Origin: UBA4582 sp013204195
GTDB taxonomy: Bacteria; Pseudomonadota; Gammaproteobacteria; Pseudomonadales; Azotimanducaceae
Direction of reading: 5' to 3'
Assembly (NCBI GenBank): GCA_963925735.1
Contig: CAWUUH010000039.1
Span: forward strand, 1-64,000
Length of the DNA stretch: 64,000 nt
Position 1 is the stretch's first letter, and each line of letters starts with the position of its first letter. The position numbers and the translations under genes are program-made. Positions 25,119 through 34,478 of this stretch are shown here, in pieces. A model generated the notes under the pieces. The model was not told the DNA's origin. It ran no database searches and saw nothing but the letters and a program-made list of their open reading frames with translations.

Positions 25119-26114
25119 CTACGCTGCGGCGACACGTTGTACCAGGGTCTTGATCACATGGTCGGCATCGATGCCCGTGGCTTCAGCCTCGAAGCTGACA
25201 ATGATGCGGTGCCGAAACACGTCATGGACCACGGCCTGAACATCATCAGGGCTGACAAAATCTTTGCCCAGTAAAAAGGCGTTGGCTCGAGCGCACATAT
25301 CCAGGGCGATAGTGCCGCGGGGTGAGGCGCCATAATCGAGCCAGTTTGCAAGGTCATCGCCATAGGCGCCGGGGTTGCGAGTCGCCATCGTCAGTTGGAC
25401 GATGTAGTCTTCCACCGCGGGCGACATGTGCAGGCTGAGCACTTCAGCCCGAGCGGCGAACAGGGTTGCTTGTGATACCGGGATGGGTTGTGGCGCTGGC
25501 ACGCGGGTGCGGGCGGCCAGGGCTTCACCCCGTACCAGCTGCAAAATGGATAGCTCTGATGCCGCGTCGGGGTAGTCGACGGTGACATGCATCAGAAAGC
25601 GATCGAGCTGAGCTTCGGGCAGGGGATAGGTGCCTTCCTGTTCAATAGGGTTTTGGGTCGCCATGACCAAAAACAGTTCGGGCAAATCGAAGGTCTGGCG
25701 GCCGAAGCTGACTTGGCGCTCGGCCATGGCCTCTAACAAGGCTGATTGGACTTTCGCGGGCGCTCGATTGATTTCGTCGGCCAGTATCAGGTTGTGGAAA
25801 ATAGGACCCCGCTGAAACTCAAAGCTGCCTTCCTGGGCACGGTAGATCTCTGTACCCGTAATATCCGACGGCAACAGGTCGGGCGTAAATTGAATGCGGT
25901 GAAAGTCGCCCTCGATGGCCTGTCCGAGAGTCTTGATTGCCTTGGTTTTGGCAAGACCCGGTGCCCCCTCCACCAACAGGTGGCCATCTGCGAGTAGGGC
26001 GATGAGTAGACGATTGACGAGTTTTTCCTGGCCAATGATCTGCAGGCGTAACCATTGCTCAAGCTCAAGGATGCTGTCGCGATACTGAATCGGTGGTCGT
26101 ATTGTGTCTTGCAT
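25119..26114 (-). CDS. MoxR family AAA+ ATPase
   Basis: The 331-residue ATPase has Walker A GAPGLAKT at 50-57, Walker B LILADEINRAP with DE at 113-114, sensor 1 region VMATQNPIEQEGTYPLPEAQLDRFL and the MoxR-type C-terminal lid (YGASPRGTIAL). MoxR ATPases act as chaperones for maturation of metal- or VWA-containing protein complexes. It heads the six-gene operon (MoxR, DUF58, DUF4381, BatA, BatB/C, BatD). The promoter should lie in the 233 bp shared with the divergent gdhB gene. Confidence 0.96.
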   Translation of the reverse strand: MQDTIRPPIQYRDSILELEQWLRLQIIGQEKLVNRLLIALLADGHLLVEGAPGLAKTKAIKTLGQAIEGDFHRIQFTPDLLPSDITGTEIYRAQEGSFEFQRGPIFHNLILADEINRAPAKVQSALLEAMAERQVSFGRQTFDLPELFLVMATQNPIEQEGTYPLPEAQLDRFLMHVTVDYPDAASELSILQLVRGEALAARTRVPAPQPIPVSQATLFAARAEVLSLHMSPAVEDYIVQLTMATRNPGAYGDDLANWLDYGASPRGTIALDMCARANAFLLGKDFVSPDDVQAVVHDVFRHRIIVSFEAEATGIDADHVIKTLVQRVAAA

Positions 26115-26347
26115 AGCTTATTGGTTCTTCTAACTGGTGGATTAATGTAACAAACTGTAACGCAATTCTGGTGCCGCGGATAAGCAGCCAATGATAGACC
26201 GCGCAATTCGACAGCGGTTCCCGCGAGAACCCAGGAAACCTGACTTTCATCGATATTTTTATCAAAATGAGGTGTCTAAGACGTGGCAATTCTAACAGAT
26301 GATTACCGTCAATGGTGCTTGGTGAGACTATCACCGAGAAAAACCCC

Positions 26348-29300
26348 ATGAGTATTCTCGGTATCGAGACTAAGGCGGCTTTCTACACGGCCCTTGAGCG
26401 AAGAATTCAGAAACAGTCGAAGGATAAACCGCTGCTGCGCTTCGCCCGCCTCTACTACTCACAGGCGCCCTTGAGCGAGTTGCTCGACAAGGATTGGGAG
26501 GGGGTGTTGGCGGCGGTTCGTTCCGGCTGGGATTTTTACCGGCAATTTAACGGCAAGCGAGCGATTGTTAGGGTCTTTAATCCAACCCTGGTAAAAGACG
26601 GTTACGAGTCGAAGCAGACGGTGTTGGAAGTGGTCGCGCCGAATATGGCCTTTCTCCTGGATTCCATTCGAATCGAGTTGACTCAGCAGGGTCTGGTGCT
26701 GACGGATGTTCAACAGTGTCTGCTGAGTGTCGTTCGTGCTAAAGATAAGAGTCTGATGGTTGAGGACAAGAATCCGAACGAGACCCTGATCCATCTGGAG
26801 ATTGATAAAATCTCTGAGACTCTGCGTCTCGAGCGTAGCATTCGACAGATATTGAAACTGGTGCAGCGGGTCATCCATGATTTTGCCCCCATGCGTCAGC
26901 AACTGTTGCTGTGGGGGGATGAAATTGGCGCGGGGCAAAATGTCTCGAAGATCGATACCGAACACAGTGAATTTCTGCGCTGGCTCTACTCGAACAACTT
27001 TACGTTTTTGGGCTATGAAGAATTTACTCTGGGCAAGACCGAGAAAGGCTTGAGTCGGCTGCCGAACCTGGCGCTGGGATTGTGTCGGCGGAATATGACC
27101 GCGGATAATATTGTACTGCGGATCCCTGACGCCGGGACGAGCCAGTTGCTGATCACCAAGCTGCCGATGAAAAGCCAGGTGCACCGCCCGGCCTACTACG
27201 ACTCGGTGACCATTATTCGGCCCGCAGACCCGGCCATCAAGGGTGCCGAGCGCCGTGGTTGTCGCTTCGTTGGCCTGTTCACTTCATCGGTATTTAATCA
27301 GAATCCGCGCAAGATCCCGCTGGTCAAACAGAAGATCGATCAAGTCTACGCCAACGCTGAGTTGTCGGCGGCAAGCCAGAAAGGTCGGGAATTGATTCGT
27401 ATTATCGAAGTTTTGCCCCGCGAAGAACTGTTTTTGTCCACCGCTGAGGAGCTGGGCCAGACCGTCATGGGCAGCGTTGCGTTACAGGAGCGTCGCATGG
27501 TTCGGCTGCTGGTGCGGCAGTCTGCAGATTTTGTCTCTTGTCTGGTATACCTGCCAAAGGATACCTATGACACCGGACTGCGCCGCAAGGTGCAAGAATT
27601 ACTGGCTCAACGTTTGCACCCGCTGGATGCCGAATTCTCCACGCTGTTCTCTGAGTCGACCCTGATACGTACCCATTTCGTGTTTCGAGTTGACCCGGCG
27701 AAGGCGGTTAAGCTTGATGTACCCGCCCTTGAAGAGTCGATATTGAAGCTCACGCGCTCCTGGCAAGACGAGCTGCAAGATGTCCTGATAGCGCAATATC
27801 CTGAGCCGCAAGCCGCGACCTTGCTGGCGAGTTATGGCGGTATTTTTCCGCCGGGCTATCGAGATGATTTCAGTCCGAAGACCGCCTCTGAGGACATTGG
27901 TTATCTGCAGGTCTTGACGGCAGACAACCCTCTGGAGGTGAACCTGTATGAGGTAGTTGACGATGGCGTGACCTATACCTGCTTCAAATTATTTCATCGG
28001 GGCTACTCATTGCCCTTGTCAGATGTGATTCCCATTCTGGAGAACCTTGGTGCCAAGTCGATTGAGGAGCATCCCTATGAAGTGCTCCATGATGGTGGCC
28101 GAACCTGGATTCACGACTTTGTGCTGGCGTTTGTTACCACCCCAAGAGACGGGCTGGCAAGCGTTAAGGCGTTGTTCGAAGAGGCTTTCAAGGAGGTCTG
28201 GAGCGGCGGCAAGGAAAATGATTCCTTTAATCGATTAGTGCCTGCCGCCGGCATGGACTATCGGCAGGTGAAGGTCATTCGCGCCTACTCGCGCTACTTT
28301 GGGCAATTGCAGAGCAGCTATAGTCAGCCCTTTATCGCTGACTGCGTCACCCGTTACTCGGCGATCGCTCGATCCCTGTTCGAGCTCTTTAATCAGCGCT
28401 TCAATCCTGCGCTCAACCGTGACAAGGCCAATAGTCGCGCGGCCAAGCTGCAAGCCGGGATTCTTAAACGCATCGATGAGGTGGAAAATCTGGGTGAAGA
28501 CCGAGTGCTGCGGCGTCTGTTGGAGATGGTGCTGGCCACCCAGCGGACTAACTACTATCAGCGTGATCGGCAACGTGACGGGCTCAGCCAGTGCCTGGCA
28601 CTGAAGCTGCAGCCCGCCTTGATCAGTGAGATGCCTAAACCCTGTCCGGCGCACGAGATCTTCATTTATTCGGCGCGGGTTGAGGGTGTGCATCTGCGTG
28701 GTGGCAAGGTGGCGCGCGGGGGCCTGCGTTGGTCTGACCGCAGTGAAGATTATCGCACTGAAGTGCTGGGGCTGGTGAAGGCCCAGCAGGTGAAAAATTC
28801 GGTGATTGTACCCGTGGGTGCCAAGGGTGGTTTTCTGCCGAAGCAGATCCCCAACGGCGCCAGTCGCGAGGCTGTCACCGAAGAGGGTATCGCCTGTTAC
28901 AAAATCTTTATTCAGGGGTTGCTGGATCTGACTGACAACTTGGTGCAGGGGGAAGTAGTACCGCCTCGGGATCTGGTGCGTTACGACGATGATGACTATT
29001 ATCTGGTCGTCGCTGCGGATAAAGGTACGGCAGCGTTCTCCGATATCGCCAATGAGATCTCGATCGCTAACCACTTCTGGCTGGGAGATGCCTTTGCCTC
29101 AGGGGGTAGCGTGGGCTACGACCATAAGGCCATGGCCATCACTGCCAAGGGCGCTTGGGCCTCGGTGCAACAACACTTTCGAGACATCGGCATTAACCCG
29201 CAGGACACAGATTTTACAGTGGTGGGTATCGGTGACATGTCCGGTGACGTGTTTGGTAACGGCATGTTGATGTCAAAACATATCTGCCTGGTGGCCGCGT

Positions 29301-31135
29301 TCAATCACCTGCATATCTTCGTTGATCCAGCCCCGGTGGCGTCCACCAGTTTCGCTGAACGTCAGCGATTATTTGATCTGCCCCGCTCGAGCTGGGCTGA
29401 CTATGATAGCCAGCTGATTTCCAGAGGCGGTGGGGTGTTCAATCGCAGCGCCAAGTCGATTCCGATTTCCGCAGAGATGCAGCGCCGTTTCGATATTAGC
29501 GAAAATCAGCTGGCGCCAAACCAGTTGTTGACGAGGATTCTCAAGGCGCAGGTTGATTTGCTTTGGAACGGTGGCATCGGAACCTATGTTAAAAGTCGGC
29601 AGGAATCTCATCTAGACGTAAGTGATAAAGCCAACGATGGCATTCGGATTAATGGCGTGGACCTGCGTTGCCGATTGATCGGTGAGGGCGGTAATCTGGG
29701 AATGACGCAGCTGGCCCGAGTGGAGTTCAATACTCACGGCGGCGTGTGCTTCACCGACTTTATTGATAATGCCGGTGGGGTTAACTGTTCTGACGTTGAG
29801 GTGAATATTAAAATTCTGCTCAACCAGTTGCTCGAAAGCGGCAAATTGAATCCGAAGCGTCGGGTCAAGTTATTAGAGCAGATGACGGCGGATGTCGCGT
29901 CCATCGTGCTGGATAACAACTATATGCAGGCTCAGGCGATTGGTTTGATGAGCTATCAGGCGCCGCGGCGAAATTTCGAATACTCCCGTTTGATGTCGGT
30001 TCTTGAAGACCAGGGTCGACTCGATCGTCAATTGGAATTTCTGCCTAGCGATGATGAGATGCAGGAACGGCGGGTCAAGGGCCGGTATTTTACGCCCCCT
30101 GAAATCGCGATTCTGACGAGCTATGTGAAGAGTGGCTTAAAGGAGCAGTTGGCGGCCTCAAGCATCATGGATGAGCCTTATTTGGTGCGTGAACTCTATG
30201 ATGCGTTTCCTGCTGTGCTGGTCAAAAAGTATCCCCGTGAGCTGCAGCAACATCGCCTGCGTCGAGAAATTATTGCCACCCAAGTGACTAACCGCATGGT
30301 GAATCATATGGGTATGAATTTCGTTGAGCGTATGGGGGAATCCACCGGGGTCAGTAGCGCCGTGATTGCCAAGGCCTACGTGGGCGCTCGGGATATCTTC
30401 AATTTCGAACAGCGCTGGGATGAACTCTCAGCCCTCGATCATGTGGTGAACCATCAACTGCAGAAGTCGATGATGATGGATGTCAATCGGCTGATTCGTC
30501 GAGCGACGCGCTGGCTGATTCGTAATCGCCGGCGTTCCCTTGAGTTGAGTCAGGAGGTGCCAGTGTTTACCAAGGCCCTGCACCTGCTGTTCGCCCGTTG
30601 GGATCAATTGCTGATGGGTAATGCGTTGCAGGAATGGCAGATCGGCAAGGATCGATTGGTGAGTGCGGGGGTCGGTGAGGAGCTGTCGAGCTTTGTTGCC
30701 GCAGCCCACCATCTGTACTCGGTGATGGGCATTGTGGAGGCTTCGAACCGCACGGGTGTGGCGCTCGAAAAGGTCGCTAGTGTCTTCTTCGTGGTCGGTG
30801 AACAACTGCACCTGCACTGGTTCAGCAAGCAAATTCACGAGTATCAGGCCCTCAACCAGTGGCAGGCATTGGCCCGTGAAAGTTTGCAGGACGATCTGAA
30901 TTGGCAGCAATTGGCCATCACGCTGGCGGTACTGGCGGGCGCTGAGGTCAAAGAGGCGGCCGGGCCCATGGTGCAACGCTGGCTGGGTGAGCACCAATTG
31001 ATGGTAGATCGATGGTTGGTACTGCAGGCCGAGATGCGCGGCGCGGAGACGGTGGACCAAGCCATTTTCACGGTGGCGATCAGAGAGTTGATGGACTTGG
31101 CACAATCGGGTTCGGGCGTGCCGGCTCGGTATTAG
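26348..31135 (+). CDS. gdhB: NAD-dependent glutamate dehydrogenase, large (180 kDa) type
   Basis: This 1595-residue enzyme converts glutamate to 2-oxoglutarate and ammonia with NAD. It has the large-type architecture: about 700 N-terminal residues with ACT-like regulatory regions and LRWLYSNNFTFLGYEEF, then the catalytic domain with GGKVARGGLRWSDR, LGLVKAQQVKNSVIVPVGAKGGF (catalytic Lys region) and the Rossmann part VVGIGDMSGDVFGNGMLMS. A long helical C-terminal domain follows. The start at 26348 is chosen because MSILGIETKAAFYTAL looks like the family N-terminus; the frame is open 12 codons further upstream. It serves glutamate and arginine catabolism, releasing ammonium. Confidence 0.96.
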   Translation: MSILGIETKAAFYTALERRIQKQSKDKPLLRFARLYYSQAPLSELLDKDWEGVLAAVRSGWDFYRQFNGKRAIVRVFNPTLVKDGYESKQTVLEVVAPNMAFLLDSIRIELTQQGLVLTDVQQCLLSVVRAKDKSLMVEDKNPNETLIHLEIDKISETLRLERSIRQILKLVQRVIHDFAPMRQQLLLWGDEIGAGQNVSKIDTEHSEFLRWLYSNNFTFLGYEEFTLGKTEKGLSRLPNLALGLCRRNMTADNIVLRIPDAGTSQLLITKLPMKSQVHRPAYYDSVTIIRPADPAIKGAERRGCRFVGLFTSSVFNQNPRKIPLVKQKIDQVYANAELSAASQKGRELIRIIEVLPREELFLSTAEELGQTVMGSVALQERRMVRLLVRQSADFVSCLVYLPKDTYDTGLRRKVQELLAQRLHPLDAEFSTLFSESTLIRTHFVFRVDPAKAVKLDVPALEESILKLTRSWQDELQDVLIAQYPEPQAATLLASYGGIFPPGYRDDFSPKTASEDIGYLQVLTADNPLEVNLYEVVDDGVTYTCFKLFHRGYSLPLSDVIPILENLGAKSIEEHPYEVLHDGGRTWIHDFVLAFVTTPRDGLASVKALFEEAFKEVWSGGKENDSFNRLVPAAGMDYRQVKVIRAYSRYFGQLQSSYSQPFIADCVTRYSAIARSLFELFNQRFNPALNRDKANSRAAKLQAGILKRIDEVENLGEDRVLRRLLEMVLATQRTNYYQRDRQRDGLSQCLALKLQPALISEMPKPCPAHEIFIYSARVEGVHLRGGKVARGGLRWSDRSEDYRTEVLGLVKAQQVKNSVIVPVGAKGGFLPKQIPNGASREAVTEEGIACYKIFIQGLLDLTDNLVQGEVVPPRDLVRYDDDDYYLVVAADKGTAAFSDIANEISIANHFWLGDAFASGGSVGYDHKAMAITAKGAWASVQQHFRDIGINPQDTDFTVVGIGDMSGDVFGNGMLMSKHICLVAAFNHLHIFVDPAPVASTSFAERQRLFDLPRSSWADYDSQLISRGGGVFNRSAKSIPISAEMQRRFDISENQLAPNQLLTRILKAQVDLLWNGGIGTYVKSRQESHLDVSDKANDGIRINGVDLRCRLIGEGGNLGMTQLARVEFNTHGGVCFTDFIDNAGGVNCSDVEVNIKILLNQLLESGKLNPKRRVKLLEQMTADVASIVLDNNYMQAQAIGLMSYQAPRRNFEYSRLMSVLEDQGRLDRQLEFLPSDDEMQERRVKGRYFTPPEIAILTSYVKSGLKEQLAASSIMDEPYLVRELYDAFPAVLVKKYPRELQQHRLRREIIATQVTNRMVNHMGMNFVERMGESTGVSSAVIAKAYVGARDIFNFEQRWDELSALDHVVNHQLQKSMMMDVNRLIRRATRWLIRNRRRSLELSQEVPVFTKALHLLFARWDQLLMGNALQEWQIGKDRLVSAGVGEELSSFVAAAHHLYSVMGIVEASNRTGVALEKVASVFFVVGEQLHLHWFSKQIHEYQALNQWQALARESLQDDLNWQQLAITLAVLAGAEVKEAAGPMVQRWLGEHQLMVDRWLVLQAEMRGAETVDQAIFTVAIRELMDLAQSGSGVPARY

Positions 31136-31265
31136 TCTCAATGAAGAGGTTCGAGCAACGCCTGTGTCGGGCTAAGAGCGAGCAGTTTGGCGACCGAATC
31201 GTGGTTGCAGGGGCTGGCGAGGGAAGACTTGGTGTTTGACTAGCCACTTCCAAGGGAGAATGTTT

Positions 31266-31271
31266 TATACT
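31266..31271 (+). promoter_or_regulatory. Possible -10 element for pyrD
   Basis: TGTTTTATACTGC contains TATACT 36 nt before the pyrD ATG. A TTGACT lies at 31236 but the 24-nt spacing is too wide for a standard promoter. Confidence 0.4.
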
Positions 31272-31307
31272 GCTGCTGTCTGTAGCCTGGTAAACCCGAT
31301 AACGCCC

Positions 31308-32351
31308 ATGAACTATGCCTTGTTTCGCGATCTATTGTTTCTTCTGCCGCCAGAAGCCTCACATCACTTGTCATTGCAGTCGATGGCCTGGCTGGAGCGC
31401 TTCAATCTGGCGCCGTTGCTTGCGCGGGAAACCTTGCGCGAACCCGTGACGGTGATGGGTATCGAATTTCCGAACGCCGTGGGTCTGGCGGCAGGTCTTG
31501 ATAAAGACGCCCGCTGTATCGATGGCCTGGCCGCGATGGGCTTCGGGTTTTTGGAGGTGGGGACTGTGACCCCGAAACCGCAACGGGGAAATCCCGGGCC
31601 GCGGTTGTTTCGACTGCCCCGTAAACGGGCCCTGATTAATCGTATGGGCTTCAATAATGATGGTGTTGATGTCATGTGCGAGCGTATTCGCAAGGCTCGC
31701 TTCGACGGGGTGCTGGGGATCAATATCGGCAAAAATGCCGTGACGCCGGTGGAGAATGCCCTGGATGACTATGCGCTGTGCCTGCGCGAAGTGTATGCCC
31801 TGGCGTCTTATGTTGTGGTCAATATCTCGTCGCCCAACACGCCGGGTCTGCGCCACTTGCAGCACGAGACTGAGCTCGCGCGACTGCTGGAAGGGCTGAA
31901 GACCGAACATGCGCGGCTGGTAGAGGAACATGAGAGATATGTGCCCTTGGTGGTCAAGATCGCGCCGGATATGTCTGACCTAGAGGCGACCCAGCTGACT
32001 CGGCGCCTCAAAGAGTTTGAAGTTGATGGTGTTATCGTCACCAACACGACCATCACGCGTGACTCGGTCGCCGGTGAAAGGCACGGCGCCGAACTGGGTG
32101 GCTTGAGTGGCGAGCCGTTACGTGAGCTGTCTAACCATGTGTTGTCGTTAGTGGCCGCCGAGGCTAAGGGTGACATCGCGATTATCGGTGTGGGAGGAAT
32201 TATGAATGGCGCTGATGCAGCCGAAAAAATCCGTTTAGGTGCAGATCTGGTGCAAATTTATACAGGCTTTATCTATGAGGGTCCTGACCTGATTGTGGAT
32301 AGTGTTAAAGCCATTAAACAGTATCGCCAGAGCGGGGCACCTGACGCTTGA
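31308..32351 (+). CDS. pyrD: Dihydroorotate dehydrogenase (quinone), class 2
   Basis: A 347-residue FMN enzyme that oxidises dihydroorotate to orotate in pyrimidine synthesis and passes electrons to quinone at the inner membrane. Class 2 features are the N-terminal amphipathic helices (LFRDLLFLLPPEASHHLSL), VGLAAGLDKDARCIDGLAAMGFGFLEVGTVTPKPQ, NRMGFNNDG, and the catalytic-Ser region NISSPNTPGLRHLQ. VKIAPDMSD and TNTTITRD also match, and IIGVGGIMNGADAAEKIRLGADLVQIYTG closes the FMN site. The start at 31308 fits the family; earlier codons in the open frame do not. A strong terminator follows. Confidence 0.96.
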   Translation: MNYALFRDLLFLLPPEASHHLSLQSMAWLERFNLAPLLARETLREPVTVMGIEFPNAVGLAAGLDKDARCIDGLAAMGFGFLEVGTVTPKPQRGNPGPRLFRLPRKRALINRMGFNNDGVDVMCERIRKARFDGVLGINIGKNAVTPVENALDDYALCLREVYALASYVVVNISSPNTPGLRHLQHETELARLLEGLKTEHARLVEEHERYVPLVVKIAPDMSDLEATQLTRRLKEFEVDGVIVTNTTITRDSVAGERHGAELGGLSGEPLRELSNHVLSLVAAEAKGDIAIIGVGGIMNGADAAEKIRLGADLVQIYTGFIYEGPDLIVDSVKAIKQYRQSGAPDA

Positions 32352-32368
32352 CGTTGAAAGCCGTTAAT

Positions 32369-32410
32369 TGACAGCAGAATAGTGACAGCAGGATAGTGAC
32401 AGCGGGGTAA
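32369..32410. repeat. 14-bp tandem repeat, three copies, after pyrD
   Basis: TGACAGCAGAATAG, TGACAGCAGGATAG and TGACAGCGGGGTAA follow the pyrD stop by 17 bp. The copies differ by one to three bases. Confidence 0.88.
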
Positions 32411-32440
32411 CTGAAGTTGCCGTCACAGCGGCGATCGATC

Positions 32441-32472
32441 AAAAAAAGGGCCCTGCAGGGCCCTTTTTTTTT
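32441..32472. terminator. Strong bidirectional terminator after pyrD and rmf
   Basis: AAAAAAAGGGCCC and GGGCCCTTTTTTTTT flank a TGCA centre. The GC stem with an A-run before and a 9-T run after makes a textbook intrinsic terminator usable from both sides (pyrD on plus, rmf on minus). Confidence 0.93.
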
Positions 32473-32500
32473 GATAAGAGTTGATAAGAGTTGATAAGTG
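32471..32500. repeat. 10-bp tandem repeat, three copies
   Basis: TTGATAAGAG, TTGATAAGAG and TTGATAAGTG lie directly after the terminator T-run, between pyrD and rmf. Confidence 0.88.
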
Positions 32501-32533
32501 AGTTTTACGGCTCACAGTGTGAGCGTCAAGTGG

Positions 32534-32737
32534 TCAGATCATGGGGGCGCGACCGACACCCGCGGTGCCTATATATCCATCCCAGTTATCTTCTCGACCC
32601 GTGCGCCAACCACTTAGCCAAGACTGGCGTATATCTACATCGTGATGGGGGCATAATTCTTTCGACTTGCCGTGCATGCCGAACTGATAACCCTTAGTGA
32701 ATGCTCGGCTAGTTCTATCTCTCTTCTGCTTTCTCAT
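32534..32737 (-). CDS. rmf: Ribosome modulation factor
   Basis: A 67-residue basic protein matching RMF: MRKQKRDRTSRAFTKGY, then GMHGKSKELCPHH, and the QSWLSGWRTGRED motif corresponding to the conserved QWLxGWRE of RMF. RMF joins 70S ribosomes into inactive 100S dimers in stationary phase. The start at 32737 is chosen because the family begins M-K/R-RQKRDR; the longer frame adds 11 unmatched residues. The last 12 residues (YIGTAGVGRAPM) extend past the usual end. Confidence 0.92.
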   Translation of the reverse strand: MRKQKRDRTSRAFTKGYQFGMHGKSKELCPHHDVDIRQSWLSGWRTGREDNWDGYIGTAGVGRAPMI

Positions 32738-33089
32738 AAATAAACGACTCCATGCTTTCAGAAATGCCAATTACAGTGAGTGAACATCTCGATACTTACG
32801 TGATTTCTTCAGGTCAGGTTTGAAGTTGACCTGACACCTTTTTAGCGCAGACGGTTTTCCTTGTCGACGACCTTATGGCTCTAACCACAGGCGCTGATAT
32901 TGACTAATGTTCTAAGGCCCGCCGTTAGTGCCCTTGGCTGGCGAGTGGTCGGTTTTTTGGCATGGAAGCGAAGATAAAATAACCCCTAGTTGTCAGAATT
33001 TCCTCTAATCGGTACACTCTGGGCCGCAAAAATTGAAAACTACACAGGTTGCGATTTTTACGCGACGATGAAGGCGAAGAGGCCCACAG
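32738..33089. other. Divergent intergenic region rmf / amtB
   Basis: The 352-bp region holds the inverted repeat at 32811-32835 and no gene. No convincing sigma-54 site (TGGC-N-TTGC) for amtB was found by eye. Confidence 0.5.
32811..32835. promoter_or_regulatory. Inverted repeat upstream of rmf and amtB
   Basis: GTCAGGT and ACCTGAC are 7-bp perfect arms 9 nt apart; the same stretch also contains AGGTCA/TGACCT. A T5 run follows at 32839. No gene ends just upstream on the plus strand, so an operator, leader hairpin or attenuator is as likely as a terminator. Confidence 0.5.
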
Positions 33090-34385
33090 ATGATGAAACG
33101 GCTCCAACAATTCGGCGGCACCCTGGTGCTTGCCCTGCTTAGCCAGGCGGCACTGGCCCAGGACACTGTTAACAGTGGGGACACCGCGTGGATATTGACT
33201 TCCACAGCATTAGTGCTGTTTATGACGATCCCTGGTCTGGCCTTGTTCTATGGCGGGTTGGTGCGCAGCAAGAATGTCTTGAGCGTACTGATGCAGTGTT
33301 TTGCCATTACCTGCATGGTCTCGGTCCTGTGGCTGGTGGGGGTCTATTCGATGGCCTTCGCTGAGGGCAATGACTTGGTCGGGGGTATGAGTAATGCCTT
33401 TATGGCGAATCTCCAGGAAGACTCCATGGCCGGAGAAATTCCGGAGAGCGTGTTTGCAATGTTCCAATTGACCTTTGCGATTATCACACCGGCGCTGATT
33501 GTGGGGGCTTTTGCCGAGCGTATGCGTTTCTCTTCAATGCTGCTGTTCTCTGGCTTGTGGCTGGTAGTGGTTTATGGTCCGGTGACCCACTGGGTTTGGG
33601 GCGGTGGCTGGCTCGGTCAGATGGGGCTGTTGGATTTTGCCGGGGGTACCGTCGTGCATGTCACTGCGGGGACCGCGGCTTTGGTGTGCGCTTTATATCT
33701 CGGGCCACGACGCGGTTTTCCGAAGACCCCGATGCCACCGCACAATATGACCATGGTGTTTACTGGCGCGGCGATGCTTTGGGTAGGTTGGTTTGGCTTT
33801 AACGGCGGTAGTGCCCTGGCCGCCAATGGTGATGCGGGTATGGCGGTGATGGTGACGCATATGTCGGCCTCCGCTGGCGCCCTGACCTGGATGGTCTGCG
33901 AATGGGTCAAATTTGGTAAGCCCAGTGCTTTGGGTGCAGTAACTGGCATGGTGGCGGGCTTGGGTACAATCACACCGGCTGCCGGCTTTGTCGGGCCTGC
34001 TGGTGGCCTGGTGATAGGTATTCTGGCAGGTATCATCTGCTTCAATATGACCATGGCGTTCAAACAGCGATTGCATATTGACGACTCGCTGGATGTCTTT
34101 CCCGTGCATGGCGTCGGCGGGGCGTTAGGAACGATTCTGGCAGCGATATTCGCTAGTGCCAGTTTGGGTGTTTTCAGTGGTCAGGGCTATAACGAAGGCA
34201 TGACCATGATGTCGCAGCTGCAGGTACAAGTGATCGGCGTGCTCGCCACCGGCATCTATACCGCGATTTGTACGCTGATACTGCTCAAGTTGGTGGATGG
34301 GCTGATTGGCCTGCGAGTGTCTCCAGATGAAGAAACCGAAGGTCTGGATCTGAATCAGCACAATGAACGGGGTTATGATTTATAG
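33090..34385 (+). CDS. amtB: Ammonium transporter (Amt/MEP family)
   Basis: The 431-residue protein has a cleavable signal peptide (MKRLQQFGGTLVLALLSQAALAQ) and eleven expected membrane helices. Family motifs include DTAWILTSTALVLFMTIPGLALFYGGLVRSKN, FGGTVVHV-type residues (DFAGGTVVHVTAG with the pore His), VGWFGFNGGSALA and DVFPVHGVGGALGTI with the second pore His. It conducts ammonium/ammonia across the inner membrane. The usual partner glnK (PII) is not beside it. It sits some 2 kb downstream of the ammonia-producing gdhB gene. Confidence 0.96.
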   Translation: MMKRLQQFGGTLVLALLSQAALAQDTVNSGDTAWILTSTALVLFMTIPGLALFYGGLVRSKNVLSVLMQCFAITCMVSVLWLVGVYSMAFAEGNDLVGGMSNAFMANLQEDSMAGEIPESVFAMFQLTFAIITPALIVGAFAERMRFSSMLLFSGLWLVVVYGPVTHWVWGGGWLGQMGLLDFAGGTVVHVTAGTAALVCALYLGPRRGFPKTPMPPHNMTMVFTGAAMLWVGWFGFNGGSALAANGDAGMAVMVTHMSASAGALTWMVCEWVKFGKPSALGAVTGMVAGLGTITPAAGFVGPAGGLVIGILAGIICFNMTMAFKQRLHIDDSLDVFPVHGVGGALGTILAAIFASASLGVFSGQGYNEGMTMMSQLQVQVIGVLATGIYTAICTLILLKLVDGLIGLRVSPDEETEGLDLNQHNERGYDL

Positions 34386-34478
34386 GCGGCGAAATGGTTC
34401 GGCGCTGTGTCATTAACAGCGGTAATAGATAGCAGCGGGTATGTCGCCAACTGCTATCGTGCCGCTGCCAATAGGCAC

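Noticed and set aside
28235..29074. 279-codon antisense frame inside gdhB
   Set aside because: Fully antisense to well-conserved GdhB sequence; His/Leu-rich shadow with no family match.
32930..33089. Sigma-54 promoter for amtB
   Set aside because: TGGC words occur but none has TTGC at the required spacing.
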